A stretch of 64,000 nucleotides of DNA from Dactylonectria macrodidyma (lineage: Eukaryota > Ascomycota > Sordariomycetes > Hypocreales > Nectriaceae), in NCBI GenBank assembly GCA_020744425.1, contig JAGMUV010000016.1, positions 992,001 to 1,056,000 on the forward strand. Reading direction: 5' to 3'. Both the position numbers and the translations under genes were made by a program. The stretch's first letter is position 1; each line of letters opens with the position of its first letter. The notes under the pieces are model-generated. The model saw only the letters and a list, made by a program, of their open reading frames with translations, did no database searches and was not told the DNA's origin. This document shows positions 1-10,206 of the stretch, in pieces.

Positions 1-884
1 CTGGGTTGCCGTTGAATATGTAGAAAGTAATTCTGGGTTCAGACAGGGGCGATGGGTTGTGTTGCTGAGTACCTGATTTACCGCACTGTTCGCAGCGATC
101 TGGATGTACCTGCTAACACATCTTAGCACCACGTAGGACTGAATTGATGCACTGTGACAGGCAACTACTATGTAGAAAGGTCACAAAATATCGACGCTAC
201 GAAAATCCTGGTCACGTGCGTTACTGATTACTGATTGATTGATTAGGGGCTTACTGATACTGATAACGTATCAGTATCAATCAGTAATCAGTACTGGTTG
301 ATAACTGACTGCTTGTTGGGACCTCTGGTAGTGGACCAACAACAGTGGGACGAGTCGTTTGTGACAAGCGTTATCGGTCGATCTCTTCTAGGCTTCAAAA
401 TACATACGTACTCACATACTGTATGTACGTCGCTGTGTTGCCTAGTCAAACCTGAGTTCTCAAGCACGAGACCTTACCCGCTCCTGACATTCTGATCCGC
501 TCACGGAGCAGTTCTTTGTGACTCACAATCGTCACGGACCTGACAAGGAGACTTTCTCTTGTTGGAAACAGCAAAGGGTGGAGTGGACGGATGGAGATTA
601 ATCGTCTTCATTATTCCCCACCGACGAACCGAAGAACCGAAGAATCGAAGAGCCGACCCAAGAAAAAGAAGAAGAAAAAGAAAGAAAGGGGAAGAAAAGA
701 CGGGAAACAAAATCGTCAGGAGGAGTGTTTTTAGGATTGGGTTACTGTCGTCTTGGGTAGGGAGGGCTTGCCGCCACACAAGACCTCCCTCCGGAGACCC
801 GCGGTGTGTCTGCTTACTTTCTTCCGGCTCTGCTTTTCTCTGGCTTTGCCTTCTGCCCTTCGGACACGCTTTCGATAGAAATGC
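1..884. other. Gene-poor stretch at window start
   Basis: No convincing coding region is seen. The stretch holds a nested inverted repeat at 222-293 and a purine-rich, low-complexity run around 640-720. Open frames here are short and compositionally biased. Confidence 0.5.
222..293. repeat. Nested inverted repeat (hairpin)
   Basis: Outer arms of 18 bp (222-239 and 276-293) are exact reverse complements. A second perfect 10-bp palindrome (256-265 and 269-278, loop ACG) sits inside. The outer and inner arms share the motif ACTGAT, so several alternative foldings are possible. It could be a transposon footprint, a hairpin-type MITE remnant or a protein-binding palindrome. Confidence 0.7.
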
Positions 885-1202
885 TTATCTAAGCCACGAG
901 TGCTTGTTCTTCAGCCGACTCAGCCGCATCCTCAAAGCATCCACCGTGACGGGCTTGTAACGCTTCTCATATTCTCCAAGTATCTGATCCCAAGGTACTC
1001 CCCGCTTCCTCCACACCACAATCATCCTGTCGCGCTCGTTCAGGCACTCCAAGCTGGCTTCGAGCTGGGACTGGTGGACGTGTTGGCCCTGCAATGCTGC
1101 ACTGGACGTCTTCGCTGCGGAGACCTCCTTCAACCGCGCTGCCAGCACGACGCTGCCCACGTCGGATAACGGTCGGATGGAGTAGGCGCTGGAATCTGAC
1201 AC
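885..1202 (-). CDS. Small Myb/SANT-like helix-turn-helix ORF, 5' end unresolved
   Basis: An open frame of about 105 residues. The C-terminal half (from LNERDRMIVVWRKRG through VPWDQI to ALRMRLSRLK) has the spacing of fungal Myb/SANT-like helices: an acidic first helix, a W before the second helix, and an RMRLSRL-type recognition helix. There is no ATG at the 5' edge (GTG at 1202, in-frame TAG shortly upstream), so the true start is probably in an upstream exon. An ATG at 1283 followed by a GTAGGC donor and a CAG acceptor looks attractive, but it gives the wrong phase. Family assignment is by pattern only. Confidence 0.4.
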   Translation of the reverse strand: MSDSSAYSIRPLSDVGSVVLAARLKEVSAAKTSSAALQGQHVHQSQLEASLECLNERDRMIVVWRKRGVPWDQILGEYEKRYKPVTVDALRMRLSRLKNKHSWLR

Positions 1203-1599
1203 GGGGCGACCTGATCTCCGCGCACCGGAGGCTGGTGGTGGGGCCTACCTGGATCGGGGTAAGGGTTGCTGCTGGGAGACCATGGCACCAGCTACACTGA
1301 CAAATGTGCGGCCAAGAATAAATGCTTTGCTACCATTCCAACACCCAATGTCTCTCATTCCTGCCCTTTGTATAGGTCCAGGGGAAGGGGGGGGTGGGGG
1401 TATCGAGACGTCATTTTTGGAAGATCCAGCTCTGATCCTCTACTGCTTTCCTTCCTTCAGAGTCTACCCAGAGAACGTGGCTGAGGAGGCGGGGCATTGC
1501 GACGGATATGGGTTGGGCGGGGGAGCTCGAGGAGGCCTGGGGAGCCCTTGGCAGGAGTAAACATGAGTGTCGAGAAATTTGATCGCCTTGTCTGATCTT

Positions 1600-1725
1600 T
1601 CTCCTTTAAAGCCTCCCTTGTTTTCTCCTTCTCACTACCATCGTCCTCTTCTTCTCCTTCTTCTTCTTCTTCTTCTCCTTCTCCTTTTTCCTATCTTTAC
1701 CTTTTGCCTTTGTACTCACTATAAA
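1600..1725 (+). promoter_or_regulatory. Pyrimidine tract and TATA box of the GH17 gene
   Basis: A long CT-rich strand (about 1600-1700) is followed by TATAAA at 1720-1725, 51 bp before the chosen ATG at 1776. Pyrimidine tracts just upstream of the transcription start are common in filamentous fungal promoters. The placement is inferred from sequence only. Confidence 0.5.
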
Positions 1726-1775
1726 CTCTCCGAAACTGTGTCGCAAATAGACATCGATAGATGTCCAATATTAAC

Positions 1776-2899
1776 ATGGTGCTTCGGAAGATGATTGTTT
1801 CGGCTCTCGGCTTAGCTGCCCTTAGCGCAGCTGTCCCTACTGGTGAGCGGGAAGATGCTGCACAAATCGGCGTGAGAATATTAAAGATAATAGTAACTCT
1901 CCAGTCGAGGAATTTGAACAGAGGGAAGAGTATGTTGCCTCACTAGTTATCCTATCAATCAAGTATCGACAAACTGACTATTTCCTAAGGGCGTCCACCA
2001 CGACTATGTACACGGTCTCGACCGTCACCCGCTACGTCGTCGAGGCGACTGCCCAACTCGGTTCCAACGATTATCTCGACACCGTATCCAATGAAATGGC
2101 CTCTGGCCTCCCTGGTGTGTCATACGCCCCCTATACCGCCAAGGGTGGCTGCAAGACGGAGGCTCAGATCGAGGGCGACTTCGCTAAACTTAACGGCACC
2201 TACTCAATCATCCGCATGTACGGCACTGATTGCGATCAGGTTGCCCTCGCCCATAGCGCCGCCACTGGCATGGACTTTAAGCTGTTCCTCGGAATCTGGG
2301 ACGTCGACGCTGTGTCCGACGAGGCCAAGAAAATCATTGATGGCATGGACGGCGACTGGGAAAAGGTCTATACCATCAGCGTCGGCAACGAAGTCGTCAA
2401 TAGCGGTACAGCTAGCTCTGAGAAGGTTACTACAGCTGTCAAGCAGGCTCGCAACATCCTCCGAGACGCGGGATATCATGGCCCCGTTGTTACCGTTGAT
2501 ACTTTCGTTGCTGTCATCGCCCATCCGGAGCTGTGTGAGCAGTCGGATTACTGCGCATTTAACGCCCACGCCTTCTTTGATAGTACCGTAACTGCGGATC
2601 AGGCCGGCTTCTGGCTCACTCGCACCGTCTCTCGAGTCAAGGCTGCCGTCTCGGGCGATGTGAAGAAGTTCATGGTCACTGAGTCCGGCTGGCCTAACAA
2701 AGGCATGACCAACGGCCTGGCCGTCCCTGGTGCTAGTGAGCAAAAGGCCGCTCTAGCATCGATTCGCAAGGCCTTTGCCAACAGCCTCGGTGACATTGTT
2801 CTATTCTCCGCCTTCGACACCCCCTGGAAGCCTCAGGAAGCGGCCACTTTCAACGCTGAGCCTTTCTGGGGTATCGACGGTGCCATCTCCTCAAGCTGA
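1776..2899 (+). CDS. Secreted GH17 beta-1,3-glucanase, three exons
   Basis: Exons 1776-1842, 1905-1929 and 1990-2899 join in frame to 333 residues. Intron 1 (1843-1904) is GTGAGC...CCAG. Intron 2 (1930-1989) is GTATGT...CTGAC...AAG. Residues 1-20 form a signal peptide (MVLRKMIVSALGLAALSAAV). A short acidic, threonine-rich linker leads into a GH17 TIM barrel of the Bgl2/Scw type, which hydrolyses or remodels beta-1,3-glucan in the cell wall. E165 in VGNEVVN is the expected acid/base and E262 in TESGWP the expected nucleophile. Length fits secreted single-domain family members, and no GPI tail or Ser/Thr stalk follows. An upstream in-frame ATG at 1761 exists, but the one at 1776 starts directly at the signal peptide. 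The gene appears intact. A role in wall growth or glucan digestion is inferred from the family. Confidence 0.9.
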
Positions 2900-5385
2900 A
2901 GCACATGCCAGGGGCCACAATACTTCAGTTAACCTTAGCGCATGTCTCGTGGAATCTTGCCCACTGGTGGGGGATACGGATACTATGCTTCAGTATTGTT
3001 ATATGTAAGCCTCAATCTATCGATAACTTAGTCATGGCTCCTCCAAGGAGAAGGCATCTAGGCAGCATGTTAGCCAACAATGTGAGACTAAACCATCCTT
3101 GATGGAAAAGCAATACTAATGAGACGCAGTTAGTGAGCATTCTCATCATCATGTTGCTATTGCTACGGGTTAGGTCTTGTTGGTCGGCAGTTGATGAGTA
3201 AGTGATGAGGTATACTCAGTCGCAGTCTCATCCTCGGGTGTTGGCGAGTCTGGCTCCTAAGTATTGGAGTAATATCCTTGGAGAAGCACCAAGGGGCGGT
3301 GAGGTGTTTACGTTAGAGCCTTCCGGGGACGTGCCAAGTAAATGTGAATGCCGGCAATAGAATAACATAGTCTACCATGCAATGTCGCCCGAGTCAGTTG
3401 CTCTGGCTCAATTCCAGATATATATAGCGCCAGATGCGGTCATCAACCCACCTACCTTACCAAGGCGTGGCAAGTACCCTGGTGGATGGCTGTTTCTTAA
3501 GCCTTCTCACCCTCGGAGCTTAACTAGGGTCTGGGTCACATAGATAGGCGCAGTAGGGGCGCTAATAGAGGTTATCAATTCTTTGTTTGATGGTTTTCTT
3601 GGCCTATTTTTTCCGAATCATTGATTCATGGCCTACGGCCGTTCGTTCCTTATTTGATACACACATGACCTGATACTGATGGGCTAGCTAGGCACATGGA
3701 AGACGGCTGTTCGAAACTATTTGACACTGGCAATCCCAACCTCCAAGGCTCGGGATTCACAAGCTTAGGCCTCGTAAATCAACCAGGGCCATCTGACTCG
3801 GAACCCCGCGGTGGCGCGTAGCTTTATTGGCTAGCCAGCGCTTTGCCTCCTGATGGTTCTCTACAAATTTGTCATGCACTTGTGTGTGAAGGATTCTACT
3901 AGTGTAAGCTACAGCTATTTAGTTCTCATGCGTTTTACATACGAGCTGAGGAATATTGAGACTGTATGACTAAGATGGTCCGATCTGCTGGTGGCAGAGA
4001 TGTGGATACTATGTAATGAGCTGTGCTCCTCACAGACACATGTAACTTGGACCTCTTTAACATAACCTGCAACCTTTTCGCTTTATCAGTATGAGGTTTT
4101 ACTGGTTCCGAGTCGGACAGACCCTGCAGAGCCGAGCGCGTATGGGGGCTGAGAGGAGCCAACTCTGGGCTCCCACATCGCGACATCGAGCATGCAGTGA
4201 ACATGACGGCAACCAGTTTGCGCTCATGCCTAGAACAGACCAGCCAGCTACGGGCGATAAGGAAGCCATCAACATCTCGCCTTCCCTCAAATGTATGCGA
4301 CCTTGACACGGCCGCCAGACTCAATGCCACCTACTAATAAAAGAGGGCTGCCAAGATGTTCTTGATGCAAATGGCATACGTACCAAATGGTAGAAAATGG
4401 ATTTTACATCAGTCAGGGCATTGTGACATTGTCACAGGGAAAAGTGACCTGTCAACAGCCAGCGCTAAGAGCTAAAAATGTCTACGAGAAGAAAATAATT
4501 TAAAGAGTACAAACCGACGCTGAATATCACCGGACTGTATCTTGGACTAAAATACGATTTTCAGAAGGTGATCCTTTCTCAAAAAGATTTTTGAAATTAG
4601 GTTCGCAATTAAGGATTGTCAATGAACATATGCAGCTACCATCTTCTTGTCCCGTTGTTTGAGAAAACAATCTGCTGCACGCTTTATTTCCTCTTTCTCT
4701 TGGAAGACACTTGTTGTTGCCTTTCTCGTAACAGAGAAGGTGAGCCCGAGGTAGAAATTCAAGGTTGCCCCTATTGTTAAGGCCGAAGTTAAGGGCTCCA
4801 TTGGGGGGTTGAGCAACGCCCCCACCTCTCCATTGGAGAGGTGGAAACATTACCCGTAACTATGTCGCGTGTGTAACCGCCACCTGCAACGTCAACAATA
4901 CAATGCAATAGCAAAGATTGGGGTCAATTTGAATAATAATAAAACATCATGTAGCTACAGATATAAATATTTATATATCTCAATTTGGTGCACTTTAATG
5001 GATAGATGGTGTTGTAGTTAAGTGGCAATTTCCTCTGTCCGCCGCCGCGAATTTGGCACTGTTGTCAGACGAATGAGAGACGTCGAGCTAGGACCTGACA
5101 AGAAGAACACGCCCGGCATGCCCGACTCCTCAACGTCTAGTTCTGCAGGACTGAACCATGTTGCAATCTACAAGGCATGCTCTCTAGGATCCGGAGCACC
5201 CTACGCGGCATGTCGCCTCGCCCTGGAAGAGGTGATGGGACGGGCTCAAGCATGCCTTTCGTCACGTCACGGGCGACAATAAGCCAAACCTCCCTGGCAG
5301 TAGAGTCCACCTGTATACCCAAAGGAACACCTTACTTATTCATTATCGTTCTATTCCAAGCGGTCAAGATATTATCACCACGAAA
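2900..5385. other. Gene-poor stretch
   Basis: About 2.5 kb without a convincing gene. An open frame on the minus strand at 3935-4330 (131 codons) has no recognisable motif and is probably chance. The region around 4900-5000 is AT-rich. No terminal repeats or target duplications were found by eye. Confidence 0.45.
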
Positions 5386-5661
5386 ATGAGTCATTATGGG
5401 ACCGATACAGTCCATTCAGACTCAGGCTCCCCCTCCTTTCTCGAATCTTTTGACAAATTTTTCGATACACGTAATCTTTGGGATGATCCTCGTTGGAGAC
5501 CACCACCTGGCTGCATAACAAAGAAGGAAGCTCAAGTTCAGTACCTGGATTTGCTTAGGGAGTATTACGTCCTCTACGCAGATATGCTCGAAGCTCTCAA
5601 TCACTCTAACGCAGCTCGAGCTCGTATCCAGGAAAAGATCCAGACACATAAGATGTATTAA
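5386..5661 (+). CDS. Small hypothetical protein, 91 aa
   Basis: The ATG has a favourable context (CGAAAATGAG) and the frame stays open for 91 codons. The product has an acidic and aromatic N-terminal half, a proline cluster (RWRPPPG) and then a single amphipathic helix (QVQYLDLLREYYVLYADMLE). It has no signal peptide or membrane segment and is not recognised. The composition looks protein-like, but isolation in a gene-poor stretch keeps confidence low. Confidence 0.35.
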   Translation: MSHYGTDTVHSDSGSPSFLESFDKFFDTRNLWDDPRWRPPPGCITKKEAQVQYLDLLREYYVLYADMLEALNHSNAARARIQEKIQTHKMY

Positions 5662-6061
5662 GATGCCGGCATAGATACCTATAACCTTAAGCGTCCCTAT
5701 CAATAGAACAATGCTTCAATTAGTTCCCGACAAGCTTTTCTTGCATATCTCGCCCTTGGCATACTACAATGCACTGAACACGAAATCCCCATAGTGTGTC
5801 GGGGCTGAGGGCCCACTAGTTAGGATGACCCGGAATTTTAATTGGCCGACCAATCTGAGTGCCGGTCTTGATAAAGCTATCGATAAGGATAACTGGAGTT
5901 GGTCTGAGATAAAAAAGCAGAGACAAGTCGGACACAGATAGCAATCAACAATGTTCTTGCCCACCTTTATTTTTGAGTTACTGAATTGTTTTTGATGACA
6001 TTATGATGAGATTTATTTGATCAACTGGATTATCTGATTTATTTTCTAGCCAGCAGCTTGA

Positions 6062-7039
6062 TTGCAGCCCTGGCCCTCTTTTTGTCTGTTTTGTTTTGCG
6101 AGTCTTGTCCATCCTCGCTCTGCTACGCATCCCGCTTACCCTACGGCATCCGTCACTTCGGGTGGTGGTGTCCCTCCTGTCCCCCTGCCCAACACAATAG
6201 TAGCAAGGGTTAGGGCCTTACAGTTGCTTTTCGACTATGAGGTGGATGATATCGCCTCAGCATTCTGCAAACATAAGTTGGGGTTCAAGCTACCGGTACC
6301 GTCCCGAACCGAGCAAGAGCCGGTAGAAGACTTGATTCCTCGGTCCTTCATGAAAAACGCAGAGGAAAAGGGCGGTCCCCTACACAATAAACTCTTCCTA
6401 CAAAACTCCAATATCAAGGGTATCTTTGGCATCGTACCGGTAGGTAATGCCTCAGGGATTAAATTCGATCAAGGACTTGCTGTTACACTGCGCCACCATC
6501 TAAGAGAAACGGTACAAGTCCTGCTCAGTTTTTTGCGATGTCATGATGTGGACGAAGCGTTGAGCAAAATTGTGTTTCATTCGCTTATCAATTTAAGCCA
6601 ACTGGACAGCATACAAAAGGCAGAATTGTTTGGGACCAAGGCAAGCTACCGTATGCTTAATCTGTCTCCTAACACTTCAGGCTTTCAGTCTCGCGTGGGC
6701 GCCACCACCGGTGTGGGGCAGGGGTCTTCCGACGGTTTGGAGTCTCTTACGAAAGAAGAATTGATTTTCAGGTTTCATCAGTGGGAAAAGTCGATCAATC
6801 CCAGAAGAACTTCGAGACGACAGATTGTGCAGCCTTTTTTCGAGGCCCACCAACGTACTCACTTAATAAATCAGGGAGCCTGCCTAATTCCGTCCAGCCG
6901 TCCGAATTTTCATCATCTTCGTCACCCGCTTCTTTTTTCCCGTCCCCGTCCCCATCCTCACCCTGGGCCGCGGTTGACTTGCACGGCCATTTCTGCACTG
7001 CGGCGACTGCGGCGACTGCGGCGTGGGTCAGCTGGGTAA
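6062..7039 (+). CDS. Unrecognised ORF without ATG at its 5' end
   Basis: A 325-codon open frame whose central part (about residues 40-250) looks protein-like: mixed helices, few low-complexity runs, e.g. VRALQLLFDYEVDDIASAFC. The 5' edge has no ATG. A CAG at about 6067 could be a splice acceptor for a missed upstream exon, and the first internal ATG is at 6350. From about residue 255 the frame turns into Pro/Arg/His-rich sequence, exactly where an opposite-strand ORF overlaps (6795-7593), so the real protein probably ends or splices near 6790. Function unknown. Confidence 0.35.
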   Translation: MQPWPSFCLFCFASLVHPRSATHPAYPTASVTSGGGVPPVPLPNTIVARVRALQLLFDYEVDDIASAFCKHKLGFKLPVPSRTEQEPVEDLIPRSFMKNAEEKGGPLHNKLFLQNSNIKGIFGIVPVGNASGIKFDQGLAVTLRHHLRETVQVLLSFLRCHDVDEALSKIVFHSLINLSQLDSIQKAELFGTKASYRMLNLSPNTSGFQSRVGATTGVGQGSSDGLESLTKEELIFRFHQWEKSINPRRTSRRQIVQPFFEAHQRTHLINQGACLIPSSRPNFHHLRHPLLFSRPRPHPHPGPRLTCTAISALRRLRRLRRGSAG

Positions 7040-7593
7040 CACCGCCGCAAGGTTCCGGTAGGTTCGCGGCTGAGTTGGAGGGCTCGTCCGTTGCACCGGC
7101 ATCGTGAGTGGTGGTGGTGGTGGCGCCGACCTCTCTGGCGGCCTCCATGGGCGGCTCGCCAACAACGCAAGACAACTCCACTACTTTGACTTCCTCCGGC
7201 CAACAACAGCAAATGTTGTTTTCGGTATTTTGGTCTTCCTTGTCACCCGTCTCGTTGTACTCGGGGCTGTTATTGTCCTTGGCAATATCGTCGCCGGATT
7301 GGGAGGATTGGAGTGATGCTTTATCGCACTTTTCTGTGTCAGGTGTGGCCCCATGGCTAGAGTTGGGGTCAGCGAATTCTAGTAGACTCAAGGCAATGAG
7401 ATAGCAGGAAATAGGCCAGCAAATACCTTCCAGCAGACTCTTTGCTCCATACCAAGCCAGTGGTTTCCTTTGGCAGCGCAGCATGGGCATCTTCGGACAC
7501 TGTAGTATCGTCAGTAGAATTGGCATGGTCGGCGTGGTCTTCAGGCCCCGGGTCCGGCGGTGCCTCAGCAACAACTGCTGGACCGCCTCCCAT
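6795..7593 (-). CDS. Acidic hypothetical protein overlapping an opposite-strand ORF
   Basis: An ATG at 7593 in a strong context (CACCATGG) starts a proline- and acid-rich segment (MGGGPAVVAEAPPDPGPEDH). A short putative intron near 7440-7400 would link it to an open frame that runs to 6795. The product is acidic, Ser/Asp/Glu-rich, with a CCCWPEE stretch and an Ala/Val repeat (AAVAAVAAV), and is likely disordered. A GTGAGT near 6865 could start a further intron. There is no known domain. It overlaps the ORF at 6062-7039 on the other strand, and I cannot decide which is real, or whether both are. Confidence 0.35.
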
Positions 7594-8094
7594 GGTGAGA
7601 GCTTTAGGGCGCAAAGCTTGTAGTGATCGAAAAAGCAGAGTCTTCTGAAAGCCTGGGGCAAAACAAATCCTAAACTAAGTATAGCGAAAAAAAAATTAAA
7701 ACTCAAGTGGGAAAGGAGATACGAAGGCTTCTTTTCCGGGATTCTCAACGTAAGGTCAGCCAAGTACAATTGGGACCCGGCAGACATCGCAAATCGAGGC
7801 GTGTGAGCAAAGCAAGCTGAGTATATAAGAGAAACACCCCAACATACACAGACAGGTGCGAACAAGGAAGCAACCAGGCACGGCAAACGGGTAAGGCAAC
7901 TAACTGACAAGGCGCTCAACACAGACCCCAAGACGCCCATCGAGTGAGGCGAGCCGCATTTCGGTGAAGGCAACTCGCGCTACTAGAGTGCTCGCCCCAC
8001 CGTAGTCAATAAACGCCTCGAGTCGCGTTGCCCCGACGCAAGGCAACCAGTGTTATGACAAGACCGGCTAACGAGGAATGCAGTCCTACTACTA

Positions 8095-8384
8095 GGGGGG
8101 TCTCGCGCATTTCATTACATCTCAACCCCCCGTGAGTCCCTCACGTTGACTCGAAAATTTAGGTACATTAACTTACACCAAAAATTCAATCTACGCAATG
8201 TATTTTTGCGGGGTATTTTTCTTAGTAAGTCCCTGGATTTTTTTTATGGAGAAGGTACATGAATTTACTAAGGCATACATATACTCTTTAGGTATTTGTC
8301 GAGTCAACGACTTTTTGCTTGATCAGTCGCCCCCCGTGAGGGACTCACGGGGAGTTGAGATGTAATGAAATGGCGAGACCCCCT
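8095..8384. mobile_element. 290-bp MITE with long terminal inverted repeats and TA duplication
   Basis: The ends are inverted repeats of about 50 bp (8095-8146 against 8334-8384, near perfect), beginning GGGGGGTCTCGC on one side and AGGGGGTCTCGC on the other. TA dinucleotides flank both ends (8093-8094 and 8385-8386). The interior is AT-rich with no ORF. The TA duplication and lack of coding capacity fit a non-autonomous Tc1/mariner-type element. No matching transposase lies in the window. Confidence 0.8.
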
Positions 8385-8386
8385 TA

Positions 8387-10146
8387 GTACTTGCAGGACA
8401 CAGTTCAGGCGATCTTGCGCGTCGTGTTGGATGTTTCGCGTCACTCGCGTCCGTAATTGGTGGGCTCAGGCTTCATCCAAAGCCGCGTTAGCCACGTTGC
8501 GTTGACAAGGTACGTGAACATTCAGGCTGTGAACTATGACTCTTTTCGTTTTCCGTTTATGTTTCCTTTCTATTTTAGGGTACCTGCATATCCTTTACGT
8601 GTGGTTGTCTGCTCTTTTGCTCATCATTGTTTTTTCATGACTCAATTTTACTCTCAAGAGGGCGGGGTTATCCACTGGGCGTGAAGGTCCCTGCGTCGGT
8701 ACACTGCTCTTTTCACAAAACGATGCCCTTAGGTGGTGCGAAGAAGCGTGGTGCGGCTTTGGGGACCGGGGGGGGGTACAGGAGTAGGAGGATTTGCACC
8801 TGGAGCGCTCCCTTCTTATCCCAGTTGCCCACTCCAAAAGGCCGACGTGGCAGAAACTAACCCGACTAGCACGAACCCTCTCTCTCTCTCGACAAATCAT
8901 CACGCGTTGATTCCGGGGGCGGCTTTGCTCATGGGCCCTTGCGCGTCCTTCTGTCCGTGCGTCGTCTCGAGACACAAGCACGCTGCCGAGTGAGGCTGTT
9001 GGATAGCTTAGGTGACCACTCTGATGACCTCGGAACATGTGTGTGTCTTGTGTATCTTCTGTTCAGGCTCCCGTCCCTTGAGGTCAGGGAGGTCTAAGTA
9101 GCTTTTCCTAGCTTCCTAATACGGTCTAGCCCAGCGAGGGCCCGGCGAGACCTCCCCGATGCGGTCCTGAATGGCCACCATGCGCCTGGGTGTTCCAGCA
9201 TGGTCTAACTCAACAGGTGCAGCTAGCTATACAACAATTTGAATGAAGGCGTCCGTTCCGAAGCCCTCACCCGAGTGTGCTCTCGCGCCCATTCACGCCT
9301 ACGCTGCGTTCCGACTCGAGGCGGGAATGGCTACACCTCGCGCCTCGCCTGGTCTAGCTCGGCCATCCTGTTTCTCCTTGTTCTCCGCTTCGTCTTTTCT
9401 CGAGTAAGACAGCAGCCAGTTGATGACCAGTCGAGTCAGCCTGCTGGCGAGGAATTCCTTAACCTTTCCCTTTGTATTTCGTCGGACCCACTCGAAACTA
9501 GTGCCATTGGTGCTCATCATACCGGTAGAGTTGGACTGCCCAACCAGCCACAGTGACAGCAAAACTAAGACGATTCGTAGGAGTGCGACCAGCTTTCGAA
9601 AGAGGCCTTCGAGGAGTTGGAGGGCTCCTAGCGCGAAAATAACGAAGAGAAACCGAGATTGGATACTGACCTGCTTCATACAGAGTCGGTCAGTGCAAAG
9701 AGTGGCTACCGAAGATATACTCTCTTGCTTCCTCGCCAGGGTTATCGCTGACTATCCGGAGCGTCAGACGTGACGCATAGAAGCTGATGTTACGTAAGTC
9801 TCAGTAGAATCCTCTATGAGCGATCTTGAGGTAACAGGACAAATTTAGATTACGTGATCATGGATTTGCTCGGCCTCGCGTCGAAGATGGAGGGTTTTGA
9901 ACGGAAGATCGAAAAGGCAAACAAGAAAGAGTATGCCAAGTCTACAGAGCGACAAAGAAGAAGGAAACGGAAATGTCTGAATCAACGACTCTGACGTGAT
10001 TCCTGCTGAACTGTCAGCACGGCGCAGCGAGCGGAGCTAGTAGCTAGGGTCTTTCGGAACGAGCAATGACGGAATTTCTAAGAGTGAAGCTTCTAGTGGC
10101 ATTTCTCTACGCGCTGGATGGAACTGCTTTATGGAACTGATGTCAT
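8387..10146. other. Gene-poor stretch upstream of the giant gene
   Basis: No firm gene. A minus-strand frame at 9299-9679 starts with a strongly hydrophobic stretch (about residues 8-47) followed by a basic, charged tail, and could encode a small membrane protein. It overlaps an equally long plus-strand frame and is not supported by any recognisable family. Confidence 0.4.
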
Positions 10147-10147
10147 T

Positions 10148-10168
10148 TATAAAGCGGACATATATAAA
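10148..10168 (+). promoter_or_regulatory. Double TATA box before the giant ORF
   Basis: TATAAA at 10148-10153 and TATATAAA at 10161-10168 lie within a short direct repeat (TATAAAGCGG). The second box is 39 bp before the ATG at 10207, consistent with a short 5' leader. Confidence 0.5.
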
Positions 10169-10206
10169 GCGGGATGCTTTGATGAAGTGTCGGGAAATCG
10201 GTGTAC

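Noticed and set aside
559..960. 133-codon plus-strand frame
   Set aside because: It is driven by purine-rich low complexity, overlaps the more protein-like minus-strand frame at 885-1202, and lacks any motif.
1283..1317. Upstream exon (MVSQQQPLPRS) for the helix-turn-helix ORF at 885-1202
   Set aside because: Donor and acceptor look good, but the splice gives the wrong reading frame; left as unresolved.
3935..4330. 131-codon minus-strand frame
   Set aside because: No domain, biased composition, and an overlapping shorter frame of equal quality on the other strand; probably chance.
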